From: a bacterium
Lineage (GTDB): Bacteria; Actinomycetota; Acidimicrobiia; Spongiisociales; ZC4RG35
Reading direction: 5' to 3'
Length of the DNA stretch: 36,044 bases
Assembly: GCA_024639335.1 (NCBI GenBank)
Contig: JAHEIN010000005.1
Coordinates: 13,230-49,273, forward strand
Part shown: piece by piece, positions 8,668 through 17,848 of the stretch
Numbering within the stretch: position 1 is the stretch's first letter
How the letters are laid out: each line of letters begins with the position of its first letter
Position numbers and translations under genes: made by a program
The notes under the pieces: model-generated
The model's database searches: none
Seen by the model: only the letters and a program-made list of their open reading frames with translations
Told to the model about the DNA's origin: nothing

Positions 8668-9833
8668 AGCAGAGCATCATCGAGACGCTCCGCTCGGAGC
8701 CCGTCGACTCCGAGATCGACCGCCTGGTCGCTGATCGCCTGGCAGAACGTGACCTCCTCAGAGTGATCACCGATCTGCGATCACGCTTCGACCCCGAGCT
8801 GTCGTCCGCAATCGCAGAGACCGCCTTGCTGCGTCTCAAAGCTCGCAACAAGTTCCTCGACCCTCGGCGGATGCTGTTCGATCGGGAGGGCCTGGAACAG
8901 GCGTCGGCGCATCGGGTGGCCCTCCATCGGGCAGATCGGCTCTCCGAGTCGAGCCCCGGGCTCATTCTGGATCTCGGATGTGGACTTGGAGGCGATGCCA
9001 TGGCGTTGACGACCCTGGCACCCGTGGTCGGAGTCGACATCGACCCGAATCGGATCAGACTCGCCGTCCACAACTGCGATGTGGCGGGAGGGAGGCACGG
9101 CTTCGAGCCCGTGTGTGGAGACGTGCTGACGCTTGCGCCGCCGAAGGCATCTGTCGTATTCGCCGACCCCGGTCGACGAACCGGCCGCCGCCGCCTGCAC
9201 GGGCTCGCCTCCTATCTGCCCCCGGTCGACGCCCTCATCGAACGGTGGCGGCACCACACCGAGACCCTGGCGATCAAGGTCGCTCCGGGAATCGAGGACC
9301 GGGAGATTCCTGATGGTTCCGCAATCGAATGGGTGTCGCTCCACGGTGACCTTCGCGAGGCGGTGATCTGGCTCGGCGCGCCCGGCGAGCCAGGAGAGCG
9401 GCGGGCGACGGTGCTGCCGACCGGGGCTTCGATCACCGGACCCGAGCCGGATGGCATACCAATCACGGAGATCGATCGATACCTCCACGAGCCCGACCCT
9501 GCAGTCGTTCGAGCCGGGCTGGTCCGGTGTGTGGCGGCTGAGATCGGCGCGGCAATGATCGACCCCACGATCGCCTACCTGACCTCGGGATCGCCGTCGG
9601 CTCATCCAATGGTGACGAGTCACCGGGTCGACGAGGTGATGCCATTCCACCTCAAGCGGCTGAGATCGAGACTCGCCGAGCTCGACGTCGGAATCGTGAA
9701 CATCAAGAAACGAGGAAGCCCGCTGACCCCAGAGGAGCTGCGACCTCGCCTCCGTCTCCGCGGCTCCCGAAGCGCCACGTTGATCCTCACCAGGACCTCC
9801 GATGGACCCCTGGTGGCCATCGGGCTGGATTGA
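8664..9833 (+). CDS. THUMP-like domain class I SAM methyltransferase
   Basis: This 389-residue protein has a Rossmann methyltransferase core: motif I LILDLGCGLGGDAMALT near residue 100, the acidic VVGVDID, and motif IV as VVFADPGRRTGRRR, where most relatives have DPARR. The C-terminal 60 residues, NIKKRGSPLTPEELRPRLRLRG, match the THUMP-like domain attached to this actinobacterial family. That points to an RNA substrate, but the target is unknown. Start GTG 8664 overlaps the membrane-protein stop by four bases (GTGA). The longer track ORF from 8424 overlaps that gene and is not credible. A convergent GNAT gene follows after about 100 bases in which I see no gene. Confidence 0.85.
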   Translation: MKQSIIETLRSEPVDSEIDRLVADRLAERDLLRVITDLRSRFDPELSSAIAETALLRLKARNKFLDPRRMLFDREGLEQASAHRVALHRADRLSESSPGLILDLGCGLGGDAMALTTLAPVVGVDIDPNRIRLAVHNCDVAGGRHGFEPVCGDVLTLAPPKASVVFADPGRRTGRRRLHGLASYLPPVDALIERWRHHTETLAIKVAPGIEDREIPDGSAIEWVSLHGDLREAVIWLGAPGEPGERRATVLPTGASITGPEPDGIPITEIDRYLHEPDPAVVRAGLVRCVAAEIGAAMIDPTIAYLTSGSPSAHPMVTSHRVDEVMPFHLKRLRSRLAELDVGIVNIKKRGSPLTPEELRPRLRLRGSRSATLILTRTSDGPLVAIGLD

Positions 9834-9937
9834 TGGTCGTCGGGTCGTCGGGTTGTCGGTCGTGAGTCGAACCCCTACCTCCCGGTTCCTGGAACCCGTC
9901 TGTGAGCGGGACATGGCTTGGCGCAGGCCGTGCGGGC

Positions 9938-10807
9938 TCAGAGCTCGCGGGTCCAGATGTGGCCGCGATTGATCGTGCATCCGGCATGCTCGAATGCTTC
10001 GTCCAGCCAGTCGATCGTCGGGACCATGACCATCAGAGACCCCAGCCTCCGTCTAGCGGCCAGATCGACGACCGCCCTCGCCAGTTTGGCGGCGTCGAGT
10101 GGGTTGGTAGCCACCCAGGGAATGGAGAGTTGCTCGCCCTCGGTCCGGGCGATCACCCAACCCGAGGCGCACTGAAGCAGCTCCCGGGCCCGAGAGGCCG
10201 AGTGGACATCTTCGATGGTCATGCGCCGGAACGTCCAGCCGATCGGGAACAACCGGCGACCTGCAGACGCCATCTCGGAGGTGGACCACGCAATCCACGC
10301 CGGGTCGATCTCCGCTCGAGAACCCGACGCAAGCTGCTCCTCGCCGGGAACTCTCCGTCCGCCATTGGTGACAGGGTCGATGGCACCGGTACCGAGGTCT
10401 CGCATCGGCCACGACCAGTTGCTGGTGCGGCGATACCCGGAGTGCTCGACTTGACCCTGTGCGGCCTCGTTCCAGTCTTCGGTCATCAGGCGCACCACGA
10501 TGGCGCCATGCGAAGACGCCCAGTCGCACAGTGCCTCATTGATGGCACTGCCGATGCCGCGTCTGCGGTGTTCAGGATGGACGCGTGCCGCATGTATCCA
10601 AGCTTCCCGCTCGCTCATCAACACCACTCTCGCGAGACCCACAGGACTGTCAGCCTCGTCGACGGCCACCAACACTGCGGAGTCGTCCTGACCCAGCCAC
10701 CCTCCGAAACGGTCCGGAACGTAGTCTCCCCACTCGAACGTCCCGATGGTGAACGACGTGACAGATTCGAGATCGTCGAATCGAGCCGGGCGAACCCGCA
10801 CGGTCAC
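9938..10807 (-). CDS. Tandem-GNAT-type N-acetyltransferase
   Basis: This 289-residue protein has a clear GNAT N-terminal half. It begins VRVRPARFDDLESV and has the acetyl-CoA motif RVHPEHRRRGIGSAINEA (RxxGxG). The C-terminal half (about 150-289) has GNAT-like spacing, including ELLQCASGWVIARTEGEQ, but a degenerate CoA loop, so this looks like an active plus an inactive GNAT fold. The acceptor is unknown. GTG 10807 overlaps the argS stop (GTGA). The ORF track start at 10930 would read through the 3' end of argS in another frame and is rejected. It is co-transcribed behind argS. Confidence 0.85.
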   Translation of the reverse strand: MTVRVRPARFDDLESVTSFTIGTFEWGDYVPDRFGGWLGQDDSAVLVAVDEADSPVGLARVVLMSEREAWIHAARVHPEHRRRGIGSAINEALCDWASSHGAIVVRLMTEDWNEAAQGQVEHSGYRRTSNWSWPMRDLGTGAIDPVTNGGRRVPGEEQLASGSRAEIDPAWIAWSTSEMASAGRRLFPIGWTFRRMTIEDVHSASRARELLQCASGWVIARTEGEQLSIPWVATNPLDAAKLARAVVDLAARRRLGSLMVMVPTIDWLDEAFEHAGCTINRGHIWTREL

Positions 10808-12570
10808 ATCCGTTCGGGAACGCTGATCCCGAGGAGATCGAGCGAAGTCACGACCACTCGCCTGGTCAGGCCGGCGACCGCAAGCCAGGAGGCTCGTAGC
10901 GAAGCGTCTGACTCGCTGAGGATGTGGCACTGCTCGTAGAAACGGTTGAAGGCGCCCGACAGTTCGTAGCAGTATTCGGCGACGTGGTTGGGGGCCCTGA
11001 GTGCGATCGCCCGCTCGACCGCATCGGCGAACTCCGAGATCTTCAGGAGGAGCGCCCGTTCGGCATCGTGAGCCGGAGCCAGGATGGGGCCCGGCTCGAG
11101 CCCCATCTCATCCGCCTTCTTCAGCAGCGATGCGATCCTGACTGCTACATAGAGGAGGTACGGCCCGGTCTTGCCCTCAAACGAGCTGAAGCGCTCGAGG
11201 TCGAAGACGTAGCTCGACGTCCGGTGATTCGACAGGTCGCCGAACTTGACGGCCGCCATACCGACGAGCCAGGCGATCTGCGCTCGCTCCTCCGCCGAAT
11301 AGTCGGATGCCAGGCCCTTGGCGTCCATGCTGGCGATGGCGATCGACTCGATGTCCGCCAGGAGATCGCGGAGCAGCGGGAGATCACCGTCACGGGTGCG
11401 CAATGGGGTTCCGTCCGGGCCGTTGACCGTGCCGTTCGGAGCGTGCTCGAGGGCGAACGACTCGGGCGCAATCCCTCCCTTCCTGGCAGCTCGGAACACC
11501 TGCTCGAAGTGCAGACTCTGCCTGGCGTCGACGAAGTAGATGGCGCCTGTGCCCTCGAGATCCTCGACCCGCTCTTCGACCGTTGCGAGATCGGTGGTGG
11601 CGTAGGCGTAGCCGCCGTCGCTCTTGACGAGCATGAGCGGCGGGATCTGGTGCTCCTCCTCGTCTCCGCTCACGTGGACCACGATGGCGCCGTCCGACGG
11701 CTCCGCCACGCCCGCCGATTCGAGTCGTTCGACCATCGGCCCGATTCGGTCGTGCACCGAGCTCTCACCGAGCCAAACATCGAAATCAACGTCGAGGTCG
11801 TCGTAGACACCACGGATCGCCTCCACCGATACGTCGCGGAAATGCTGCCAGAGCGCCCGATAGCCGGGCCGACCCGCCTGCAGGTCGACAGTGGCCAGCC
11901 GGGCGGCTGCGGCATACGCCGGCTCGCTCTTCATCTTGGCTGATGAGGTCGGATAGAGCCGTTGGAGGTCGTCCATCGAAACAGGCGACTCGTCCGGGTA
12001 CGGTCCTTCGAAGTCCTCATCGAAGTAGATCAGGTCCGGTTGTTCGTTCCGCACCTCGACGAGCAGCTGGCCCATCTGGACGCCCCAATCGCCGAGGTGG
12101 ACGTCGCCTGTGACACGAGCGCCTGAGAACCGAAGCGTCCGTTTGAAAGACTCGCCGATGATCGCCGTGCGCAAGTGGCCGACATGCAGCTCCTTGGCCA
12201 CGTTGGGGCCGCCGTAGTCGAGGATCCAGTGATCGAGCGGATCTGCAGGAGTGACGCCGAGCCGGTCGTCGCCGGCGAGTGAAGAGGTGGCTGCGGCGAG
12301 TGACTGATCGGTGACGACGATGTTGATGAAGCCGGGCCCGGCGATCTCGAGCCCGGCAACCCGCGGGTCGAGGTCGACGATCGCAACGACGTCGGCGGCG
12401 ATGTCTCTGGGGGCGCGCTTGGCTTCTCGAGCAGCGGACATGGCCCCGTTGCACTGGAACTGGCCCAGATCGGGTCGTTGGCTCGGGACGACATCGCCGA
12501 AGCTCCGATCGAGGCCGATTTCGGCGAAGGCGGAGCCGAACAGATCGACGAGTTCGCTTCTCAGGGTCAT
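10804..12570 (-). CDS. argS: Arginyl-tRNA synthetase
   Basis: This enzyme charges tRNA-Arg with arginine. The 588-residue protein has the N-terminal Add-1 domain, then the ArgRS core signature YGGPNVAKELHVGHLRTA with the HIGH-equivalent H129-V-G-H132. The catalytic loop is the canonical-KMSK-less bacterial form (DGTPLRTRDGD). The DALR anticodon-binding C-terminal domain follows, containing FYEQCHIL. ATG 12570 (MTLRSELVDLF) is chosen over the track start because the first 14 extra residues are not family-like and because a -10 box lies 8 nt upstream. The downstream GNAT gene is coupled to it. Confidence 0.97.
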   Translation of the reverse strand: MTLRSELVDLFGSAFAEIGLDRSFGDVVPSQRPDLGQFQCNGAMSAAREAKRAPRDIAADVVAIVDLDPRVAGLEIAGPGFINIVVTDQSLAAATSSLAGDDRLGVTPADPLDHWILDYGGPNVAKELHVGHLRTAIIGESFKRTLRFSGARVTGDVHLGDWGVQMGQLLVEVRNEQPDLIYFDEDFEGPYPDESPVSMDDLQRLYPTSSAKMKSEPAYAAAARLATVDLQAGRPGYRALWQHFRDVSVEAIRGVYDDLDVDFDVWLGESSVHDRIGPMVERLESAGVAEPSDGAIVVHVSGDEEEHQIPPLMLVKSDGGYAYATTDLATVEERVEDLEGTGAIYFVDARQSLHFEQVFRAARKGGIAPESFALEHAPNGTVNGPDGTPLRTRDGDLPLLRDLLADIESIAIASMDAKGLASDYSAEERAQIAWLVGMAAVKFGDLSNHRTSSYVFDLERFSSFEGKTGPYLLYVAVRIASLLKKADEMGLEPGPILAPAHDAERALLLKISEFADAVERAIALRAPNHVAEYCYELSGAFNRFYEQCHILSESDASLRASWLAVAGLTRRVVVTSLDLLGISVPERM

Positions 12571-12578
12571 CGCGAGAA

Positions 12579-12584
12579 AGGATA
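12579..12584 (-). promoter_or_regulatory. Leaderless -10 box for argS
   Basis: On the minus strand TATCCT ends 8 nt before the argS ATG. It fits TANNNT and would start transcription within a base or two of the start codon. Confidence 0.5.
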
Positions 12585-12642
12585 GGAGCCTGAGTCGAAC
12601 CGGAATCCGCAACTGAAGCCACGTCCCGCCGATGGGTAGTCA

Positions 12643-14619
12643 GTGGAACCCAGGCCATCTTCGTCGTCCGGGCCTTCGAGCCGACCCGAGTTCGTCGAGG
12701 CGCGCTCGAACGTGCTCGCGGAGATCGTCAACATCCAGGAGCGGTACCGGCAGAGCCGAGACGTAGCCGGGCTCTGGGAGCACCTGCTCACGTCGGTGCT
12801 GCGGTGTTCGGGTTGTGAGCTCGGCTTCATCGGTGAACTCGTGTGGAACGACATCGGCGTGCCCAATCTCGAGACCCGGGCGTCGACGGTCCATGAATCG
12901 CTCCCCCCGGATCTCGGCCTGATCATCTCCGAGGTGATCGCCCGATCCGACGACGTGCTGGTGGCCCCCGGGGCCGGAGCCGGATTCCTCGGGATGCCGC
13001 TGGTCGTCGCCGACCGGATCGTCGGTGTGGTGGGCCTTTCGGGGCCCACTCACGTGATCTCGAGTGACACTGCAGAGATGCTGCGCCCACTCATCGGCGT
13101 GGTCGCTGCGATCGTGGAATCGATCACCAACGCCACCCAGCGAGACGTTGTGACCGAGCGATTGGAGCGCAATCTCGCATTCCTGGAGGCCGTCGTCGGC
13201 AACGCCTCCTACGGTGTCGTCGTCGTCGAACCCGATGGCACCATCGAGCTCGCCAACGAGGCCGCACTCTCCTTGCTCGGAGCCGACAGTGAAGCGCTCG
13301 TCGGCGATTCGCTCGGCGGTGTGATGTCGCCGCGGGGGGTCGATTGGGTCCTGTCTCAGATCGATGAGGCGCCTTCCGTCTCCGATCCGATCACCAGGCG
13401 CACGGTGCAGATGCTGTCGCTCTCGGGTATCCCCTTCCGGGCCGACGTCACCGTCGGTGCGTTCAAGCTGGCGGAGGATCGGCGCGCCACCGTTCTCACC
13501 TTTCGCGACATCGAGGCCGAACTGCTCGCCCAGGCGACCGCTCTGCGGTCGGCCGACCTCCTCAGCTTCACACCAGACCTGGTGGTATGGAGTGATGCCA
13601 CCGGCGCCATCGAGTACCTCAACGCCGGCGGACGGGCGCTCACCGGAGTCTCCGACCTCGACGGCGTGAGCATCGAAGACCTCTTCGCACCATGGGCGGC
13701 CGACCGATTCGGCCGTGAGATCGTTCCCGAACTGCGAGCGAACAACTCGTGGATCGGCGAGATGGCTCTCGTCGATCGAACGGGCACCGAGATTCCGGTT
13801 TCGATGACTTGTCTCTTCCGCCACGAGGGTGACAACACCTATTTCGCCGTCCTCGCCCGGGACCTGCGTGAGCACCAACATCTGGAGTTGCTCCAGCATG
13901 CGTTCGTGTCGACCGTGTCCCACGAGCTCCGCACCCCGCTGACCGGGATCTTGGGATACCTCGAGATGTTCGGATCCGGAGACCTCGGCGAAGTCGGTCC
14001 CGAGCAGAAACTCGCACTCGATGTCATGTCGAGGAGTGGCGACCGGCTGATGGAGCTCGTCGACAAGCTCCTCCAGATCGCCTCGATCGGCGAGACGGCT
14101 CTCCGCGAGCCCGAATCGATCGAGGTCGCCGGTCTGCTCGAGGAAGGCAGATCCGGCTGGAGCGACCGGTTCTTCGGGACGATCTCGGTCGACGCCGACC
14201 GGATCGGCGGCGCCACGGTGGCCGGATCGACCAGCGAGCTCAAGGCGGTTTTCTCGGGGTTGATCGAGAACGCGGTCAAGTTCAGCCCGAATGGTGGCGA
14301 CATTCAATTGTCGGCGGAAGTCGTCGACACCTCGGTCGTGGTCGAGGTCTCCGACTCCGGGATCGGAATCCCGGCAGACGACATCGATCAGGTCTTCGAG
14401 CGTTTCTTTCGGGCTTCGAACGCCCGAGAGATGGAGACCCAGGGTGCCGGTCTGGGAATGGCCATCGCCCGGGCGATCGTGAGGAAGCATGGCGGTGAGA
14501 TCACCGTCACGAGCGCTCCCGGGCAGGGAACGCTCGTGAGGGTGAGTCTGCCCTTGGCCCAAACGGGTCAGACGAACAAAGGAGGTGATCGCGATGGCGA
14601 GAGTCCTGGTGGTCGATGA
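12643..14619 (+). CDS. GAF-PAS-PAS sensor histidine kinase, soluble
   Basis: This 658-residue kinase has no membrane segment, so it senses inside the cell. Domains in order are a GAF-like region (about 20-165, with GFLGMPLVVADRIVGVVGLSG), a PAS (about 180-290, ASYGVVVVEPDGTIELANEAA), a second PAS (about 300-410, TPDLVVWSDATGAIEYLNAGG), HisKA with phospho-acceptor His427 in FVSTVSHELRTPLTG, and HATPase with ENAVKFSPNGG, DSGIGIP and GAGLGMAIA. GTG 12643 is the track start; no clear ribosome site is visible, so the N terminus is uncertain. Its last 26 bases overlap the response-regulator gene, so the two products are a cognate pair. The signal is unknown. Confidence 0.9.
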   Translation: MEPRPSSSSGPSSRPEFVEARSNVLAEIVNIQERYRQSRDVAGLWEHLLTSVLRCSGCELGFIGELVWNDIGVPNLETRASTVHESLPPDLGLIISEVIARSDDVLVAPGAGAGFLGMPLVVADRIVGVVGLSGPTHVISSDTAEMLRPLIGVVAAIVESITNATQRDVVTERLERNLAFLEAVVGNASYGVVVVEPDGTIELANEAALSLLGADSEALVGDSLGGVMSPRGVDWVLSQIDEAPSVSDPITRRTVQMLSLSGIPFRADVTVGAFKLAEDRRATVLTFRDIEAELLAQATALRSADLLSFTPDLVVWSDATGAIEYLNAGGRALTGVSDLDGVSIEDLFAPWAADRFGREIVPELRANNSWIGEMALVDRTGTEIPVSMTCLFRHEGDNTYFAVLARDLREHQHLELLQHAFVSTVSHELRTPLTGILGYLEMFGSGDLGEVGPEQKLALDVMSRSGDRLMELVDKLLQIASIGETALREPESIEVAGLLEEGRSGWSDRFFGTISVDADRIGGATVAGSTSELKAVFSGLIENAVKFSPNGGDIQLSAEVVDTSVVVEVSDSGIGIPADDIDQVFERFFRASNAREMETQGAGLGMAIARAIVRKHGGEITVTSAPGQGTLVRVSLPLAQTGQTNKGGDRDGESPGGR

Positions 14620-14971
14620 CGACCCGGACGTCCGACAGTTGGTCGAGATGAAGTTGCGTCTCGACGGCATCGAGACCCTGACGGCCACGAACGGCCAGGA
14701 AGCGCTCGACGTGCTCGCGACCAACGACGTCGATCTCGTCGTTCTCGATCTGATGATGCCGGTGTTGGATGGCATCGAGACATGCCGTCGGATCCGTGAA
14801 CTCGAGGACATGTCCGAGTTGCCGGTCATCATGCTGACGGCGAAGGCTCAGGCGTCCGACATCCAGACCGGCTTCTCCACGGGAGCGACCGACTACGTCG
14901 TGAAGCCTTTCAGCCCGCGGGAGTTGCTCAGCCGGGTGCGCGGGACCCTTGCACGCGCCGGGGTCCGCTGA
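14594..14971 (+). CDS. Single-domain response regulator (receiver only)
   Basis: This 125-residue protein is a complete CheY-like receiver with acidic pocket D8/D9/D10, phospho-acceptor Asp52 (VVLDLMMP), Thr82 and Lys104 (VVKPFSPRE). There is no output domain, so it must act by protein contact or as a phosphorelay shuttle. ATG 14594 has a perfect AAAGGAGG ribosome site 8 nt upstream, which overrules the track GTG at 14585. The gene starts 26 bases before the kinase stop codon and is clearly its partner. Confidence 0.92.
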   Translation: MARVLVVDDDPDVRQLVEMKLRLDGIETLTATNGQEALDVLATNDVDLVVLDLMMPVLDGIETCRRIRELEDMSELPVIMLTAKAQASDIQTGFSTGATDYVVKPFSPRELLSRVRGTLARAGVR

Positions 14972-14980
14972 ACCCGGTGG

Positions 14981-17008
14981 CTAGAACTCGGCGAGGGCGC
15001 GTGCGCGCTCGGCGATCGAGTCGGGCGTGGGATACATCGCGTCCTCCAGCGAAGTCGCGAACGGCATGATCGGGATGTCGGGCAGGGCGTAGCGCTTCAC
15101 CGGAGCGTCCAACCATCGAAAGGCCTTGTCGGCGATCTGCGCGGCGACTTCGGCCCCGAACCCCATGAACTCGTTGTCCTCATGAACGATGACCACCCGG
15201 CTGGTCTTCGCCACCGACGCCTCGATCGTCGGCCAGTCGAGGGGCTTCAGTGACCGCAGGTCGATCACCTCGGCATCGATACCGTCTTGTTCGAGGATGT
15301 CGGCTGCTTCGACCGAGAAGTGCGCCATCGCGCCGTAGGCGATGATCGTGAGGTCAGAACCCTCCCGCCGCAACGCGGCGCGGCCCAGCGGGACGAGGTG
15401 CTCGCCCTCCGGATACGGGCCTTTGGCGAGCCGATACAGCTTCTTCGGCTCCAGGAAGAGCACCGGGTCAGGATCCTCCATCGCCCCGAACAGCAATCCC
15501 TTCACATCTGCCGGAGTCGAGGGCACGACCACCTTGAGGCCCGGCACATGGGAGTAGAACGCCTCGATCGACTGGGAGTGGTACAGCGCCCCATGGATCC
15601 CCGCGCCATATGGCGTCCTGATCACCATGGGCACCGACCAGCGACCGTCACTCCGGTAGTGGACCCTGGCGACCTCTGAGACGAGCTGGTCGAAGGCGGG
15701 GTGGATGTAGTCGGCGAACTGGATCTCAGGGATCGGGTACATGCCGTAGGCGGCCAATCCGACGGCGCTTCCGATGATCGACGCTTCGGCGAGTGGCGTG
15801 TTGAAGCAGCGGCCCTCGCCGTACCGTTCCGTGAGGCCTTCGGTGGCTTTGAAGACGCCACCCTTCTTCCCACCGACGTCCTCTCCGAAAACGAGCGCTC
15901 GGTCGTAGGCGGCGAGGACCTCGTGCAGTGTTCGATTGACAGCCGTGATCAGATTGACCGCCGAGCCGGCTGGTGGCGGCTCGACTTGCGTTGCCGGCTC
16001 CGGAACGTCGAACTCCCTGGCATAGACCCGCGTCGTCGGCTCGTCGGCGTCGGGAGCTCTCTCAGCCTCCTCGACTGCCCTGGCGAGCTGGCGCTCGACG
16101 TCTTTCTCGATCTCCAGCTCACGCACGTCGGAGAGGAGCCGCTCTTCGATGAGGTACTGCTTCATGGTCACGACGGGATCGTTTCGTCGCCACAGGTCGA
16201 CCTCTTCGCGCGAGCGATAGAGCCTGTCGTCATCGTCGGATGTGTGGGCGTAGTAGCGATACGTCTCGGCCTCGATCAAGCTCGGGCCCTCTCCCCGGCG
16301 AGCTCGATCGACCGCCTTGGACATCGCCGAATACACCCCGAGTGGGTCGTTGCCGTCGATCAGCACGCCGTCGATGCCGTAGCCCTTTGCGCGCTCGTAG
16401 ATTCGTCCGGCTATCTCTTCTTCCATCGGCACCGAGATGGCGTAGCCGTTGTTCTCGATGACGAAGATCAACGGGAGCCGATGGATCCCCGCCCAGTTCA
16501 TCGCTTCGTGCCAGTCACCCTCCGACGTGGAGCCCTCTCCTCCGTAGACGACCACGACGCCGTCACCTCCGTCGTGAGCAATCCCCTGGGCGATCCCGAC
16601 GGCGTGGGGATACTGGGTGCCGATCGTCGACGACTGCGTGAACACTCTCCGGTCCACGTCGGACCAGTGATTGGGGAGCTGGCGTCCCCCGGACATCCGA
16701 TCGCTCTTCTTGGCGAAGACGGCGAGGAACACGTCGAGCACGGGGATCCCCCACGCCAGCGCCACCCCCATGTCGCGGTAGTAGGGCATGATCCAGTCGA
16801 GTTCGGGATCGAGCGGTCCGACGGATGCGACCTGGATGGCTTCGTGTCCTGAGGACCCGACGACGAACGGTGCACGACCTTGCCGGTTCAGGGCGAACAT
16901 CCGGTCGTCCATCTTGCGAGCCAACAGCATCGTCCGGTACAGCTCGATGGCCTGCGCGTCTGTCATCCCGAGATCCCGGTGATCCAGCTCGCGCTTCGCC
17001 CATTTCAT
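14981..17008 (-). CDS. 2-oxoacid dehydrogenase E1, fused alpha and beta subunits
   Basis: This thiamine-diphosphate enzyme decarboxylates a 2-oxoacid and transfers the acyl group to lipoyl-E2. Residues 1 to about 330 are the alpha subunit (PYYRDMGVALAWG; TPP/Mg motif GGEGSTSEGDWHEAMN to ENNGYAIS; phosphorylation-loop-like YYAHTSDDDDRLY). A Pro-rich linker follows, then the beta subunit (about 365-675, VFGEDVGGKKGGVF, TPLAEASIIGSAVGLA, VPMVIRTPYGAG). The alpha sequence is of the branched-chain/acetoin E1 type rather than the AceE type. ATG 17008 follows GAAAGAGAG at 9 nt, so the 18 extra residues of the track ORF are dropped. No E2 or E3 gene is adjacent. It depends on thiamine, which thiBPQ in this window could import. 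Confidence 0.92.
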   Translation of the reverse strand: MKWAKRELDHRDLGMTDAQAIELYRTMLLARKMDDRMFALNRQGRAPFVVGSSGHEAIQVASVGPLDPELDWIMPYYRDMGVALAWGIPVLDVFLAVFAKKSDRMSGGRQLPNHWSDVDRRVFTQSSTIGTQYPHAVGIAQGIAHDGGDGVVVVYGGEGSTSEGDWHEAMNWAGIHRLPLIFVIENNGYAISVPMEEEIAGRIYERAKGYGIDGVLIDGNDPLGVYSAMSKAVDRARRGEGPSLIEAETYRYYAHTSDDDDRLYRSREEVDLWRRNDPVVTMKQYLIEERLLSDVRELEIEKDVERQLARAVEEAERAPDADEPTTRVYAREFDVPEPATQVEPPPAGSAVNLITAVNRTLHEVLAAYDRALVFGEDVGGKKGGVFKATEGLTERYGEGRCFNTPLAEASIIGSAVGLAAYGMYPIPEIQFADYIHPAFDQLVSEVARVHYRSDGRWSVPMVIRTPYGAGIHGALYHSQSIEAFYSHVPGLKVVVPSTPADVKGLLFGAMEDPDPVLFLEPKKLYRLAKGPYPEGEHLVPLGRAALRREGSDLTIIAYGAMAHFSVEAADILEQDGIDAEVIDLRSLKPLDWPTIEASVAKTSRVVIVHEDNEFMGFGAEVAAQIADKAFRWLDAPVKRYALPDIPIMPFATSLEDAMYPTPDSIAERARALAEF

Positions 17009-17041
17009 TTGCGACGACTCTCTTTCGATCCGCTGTTGTTC

Positions 17042-17047
17042 ACTGTA
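17042..17047 (-). promoter_or_regulatory. Probable -10 box for the E1 gene
   Basis: On the minus strand TACAGT fits TANNNT and lies 33 nt upstream of the ATG, leaving room for the visible GAAAGAGAG ribosome site. This gene is therefore probably leadered, unlike its divergent neighbour. Confidence 0.35.
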
Positions 17048-17079
17048 TCCGCACTCGAACACCTTCGACGGTGGTTGGG

Positions 17080-17085
17080 TAGGGT
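17080..17085 (+). promoter_or_regulatory. Leaderless -10 box for the gene at 17093
   Basis: TAGGGT ends 7 nt before the GTG at 17093, with no Shine-Dalgarno sequence between. It supports this start against the longer track ORF. Confidence 0.5.
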
Positions 17086-17092
17086 CGAAAGC

Positions 17093-17848
17093 GTGATCAG
17101 AACGGCCAACCTCCGTGTCTATCTCGAAGAGGCTGCGGTCGCCGTGCGGGGTCTGCCCGAGGCCCCCACTCAGCTCGGGTCGCCGATGTCCGTGGGGGTG
17201 GCGTTGACCATGGAGCGGTCGGGTGATGACGCCTACACCACCGAGTGGCGCGGCAACGTGTATCGGTGCCCGCGCACGCCCATGGTCCGGATGCTCGAGG
17301 GGCTGCTGGCGCTTCGAGCTGCCAGCTCACAGTTGGGTCCTCCGCTGTTCCCTCAGTCGACCGTCGACGATGCACGCGATCGGCTTCAGCTGCTGAAGCA
17401 GAGCGAGACCGGAGTTGCCCACATCCTCACATCTGCTTGGCACGTCCCCATGCGGTGGTTCGTGCCGTTCGCCCCCGACCAACGCGAGCTGGTCGATTGG
17501 CCCGAGACGAGCATTCGCTATCGCCAGCTCGTGGGCGAGGGTCTCGGACGTCTCGACGATGCGATCGAGATACTCGAGGGCTCTGAGATCCCGCCCGCCA
17601 TCGCGGCCGAGGTGCAGGAGCTGCGGTCGTGGCTCGGTGATTTCCCCCCGTCTGCCATGCTGGAACTCGACTACGGCTCGGTTGCCCGATTCTTCGTCGA
17701 GACCGAGCTGGTGCTGGACGAATCCGTCGCCGACCTGTGGGGCTCGCTCGACGCCCTGTCCGCCTGCGATTGGAAGGCGGCCGGTGACCGCTACGGCGCC
17801 CTCGTCGAACGCTGGGCCCTCCCCATGGCCATCGCCTACTCGAATTGA
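17093..17848 (+). CDS. Conserved-looking protein of unknown function
   Basis: This 251-residue soluble protein has no signal peptide and no membrane segment. It starts MIRTANLRVYLEEA. The middle (about 105-130) is Trp/Phe rich (ILTSAWHVPMRWFVPFAPDQRELV), followed by a long helical region (LGRLDDAIEILEGSEIPPAIAAEV) and the acidic aromatic stretch LELDYGSVARFFVETELVLDESV. Codon use and composition are normal for the window and the frame is intact, so I take it as a real gene. I recognise no domain. The GTG start is set by the TAGGGT box 7 nt upstream. It is divergent from the E1 gene and convergent with the acyl-CoA dehydrogenase. Confidence 0.75.
   Translation: MIRTANLRVYLEEAAVAVRGLPEAPTQLGSPMSVGVALTMERSGDDAYTTEWRGNVYRCPRTPMVRMLEGLLALRAASSQLGPPLFPQSTVDDARDRLQLLKQSETGVAHILTSAWHVPMRWFVPFAPDQRELVDWPETSIRYRQLVGEGLGRLDDAIEILEGSEIPPAIAAEVQELRSWLGDFPPSAMLELDYGSVARFFVETELVLDESVADLWGSLDALSACDWKAAGDRYGALVERWALPMAIAYSN

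Noticed and set aside
9865-9905. tRNA T-arm-like sequence (GAGTCGAACCCC) in the gap after the methyltransferase
   Set aside because: No matching stem, acceptor or anticodon arm could be folded on either strand.
12640-14832. 730-residue minus-strand ORF
   Set aside because: Shadow of the histidine kinase and response regulator; low-complexity Arg/His/Asp-rich translation without domains.
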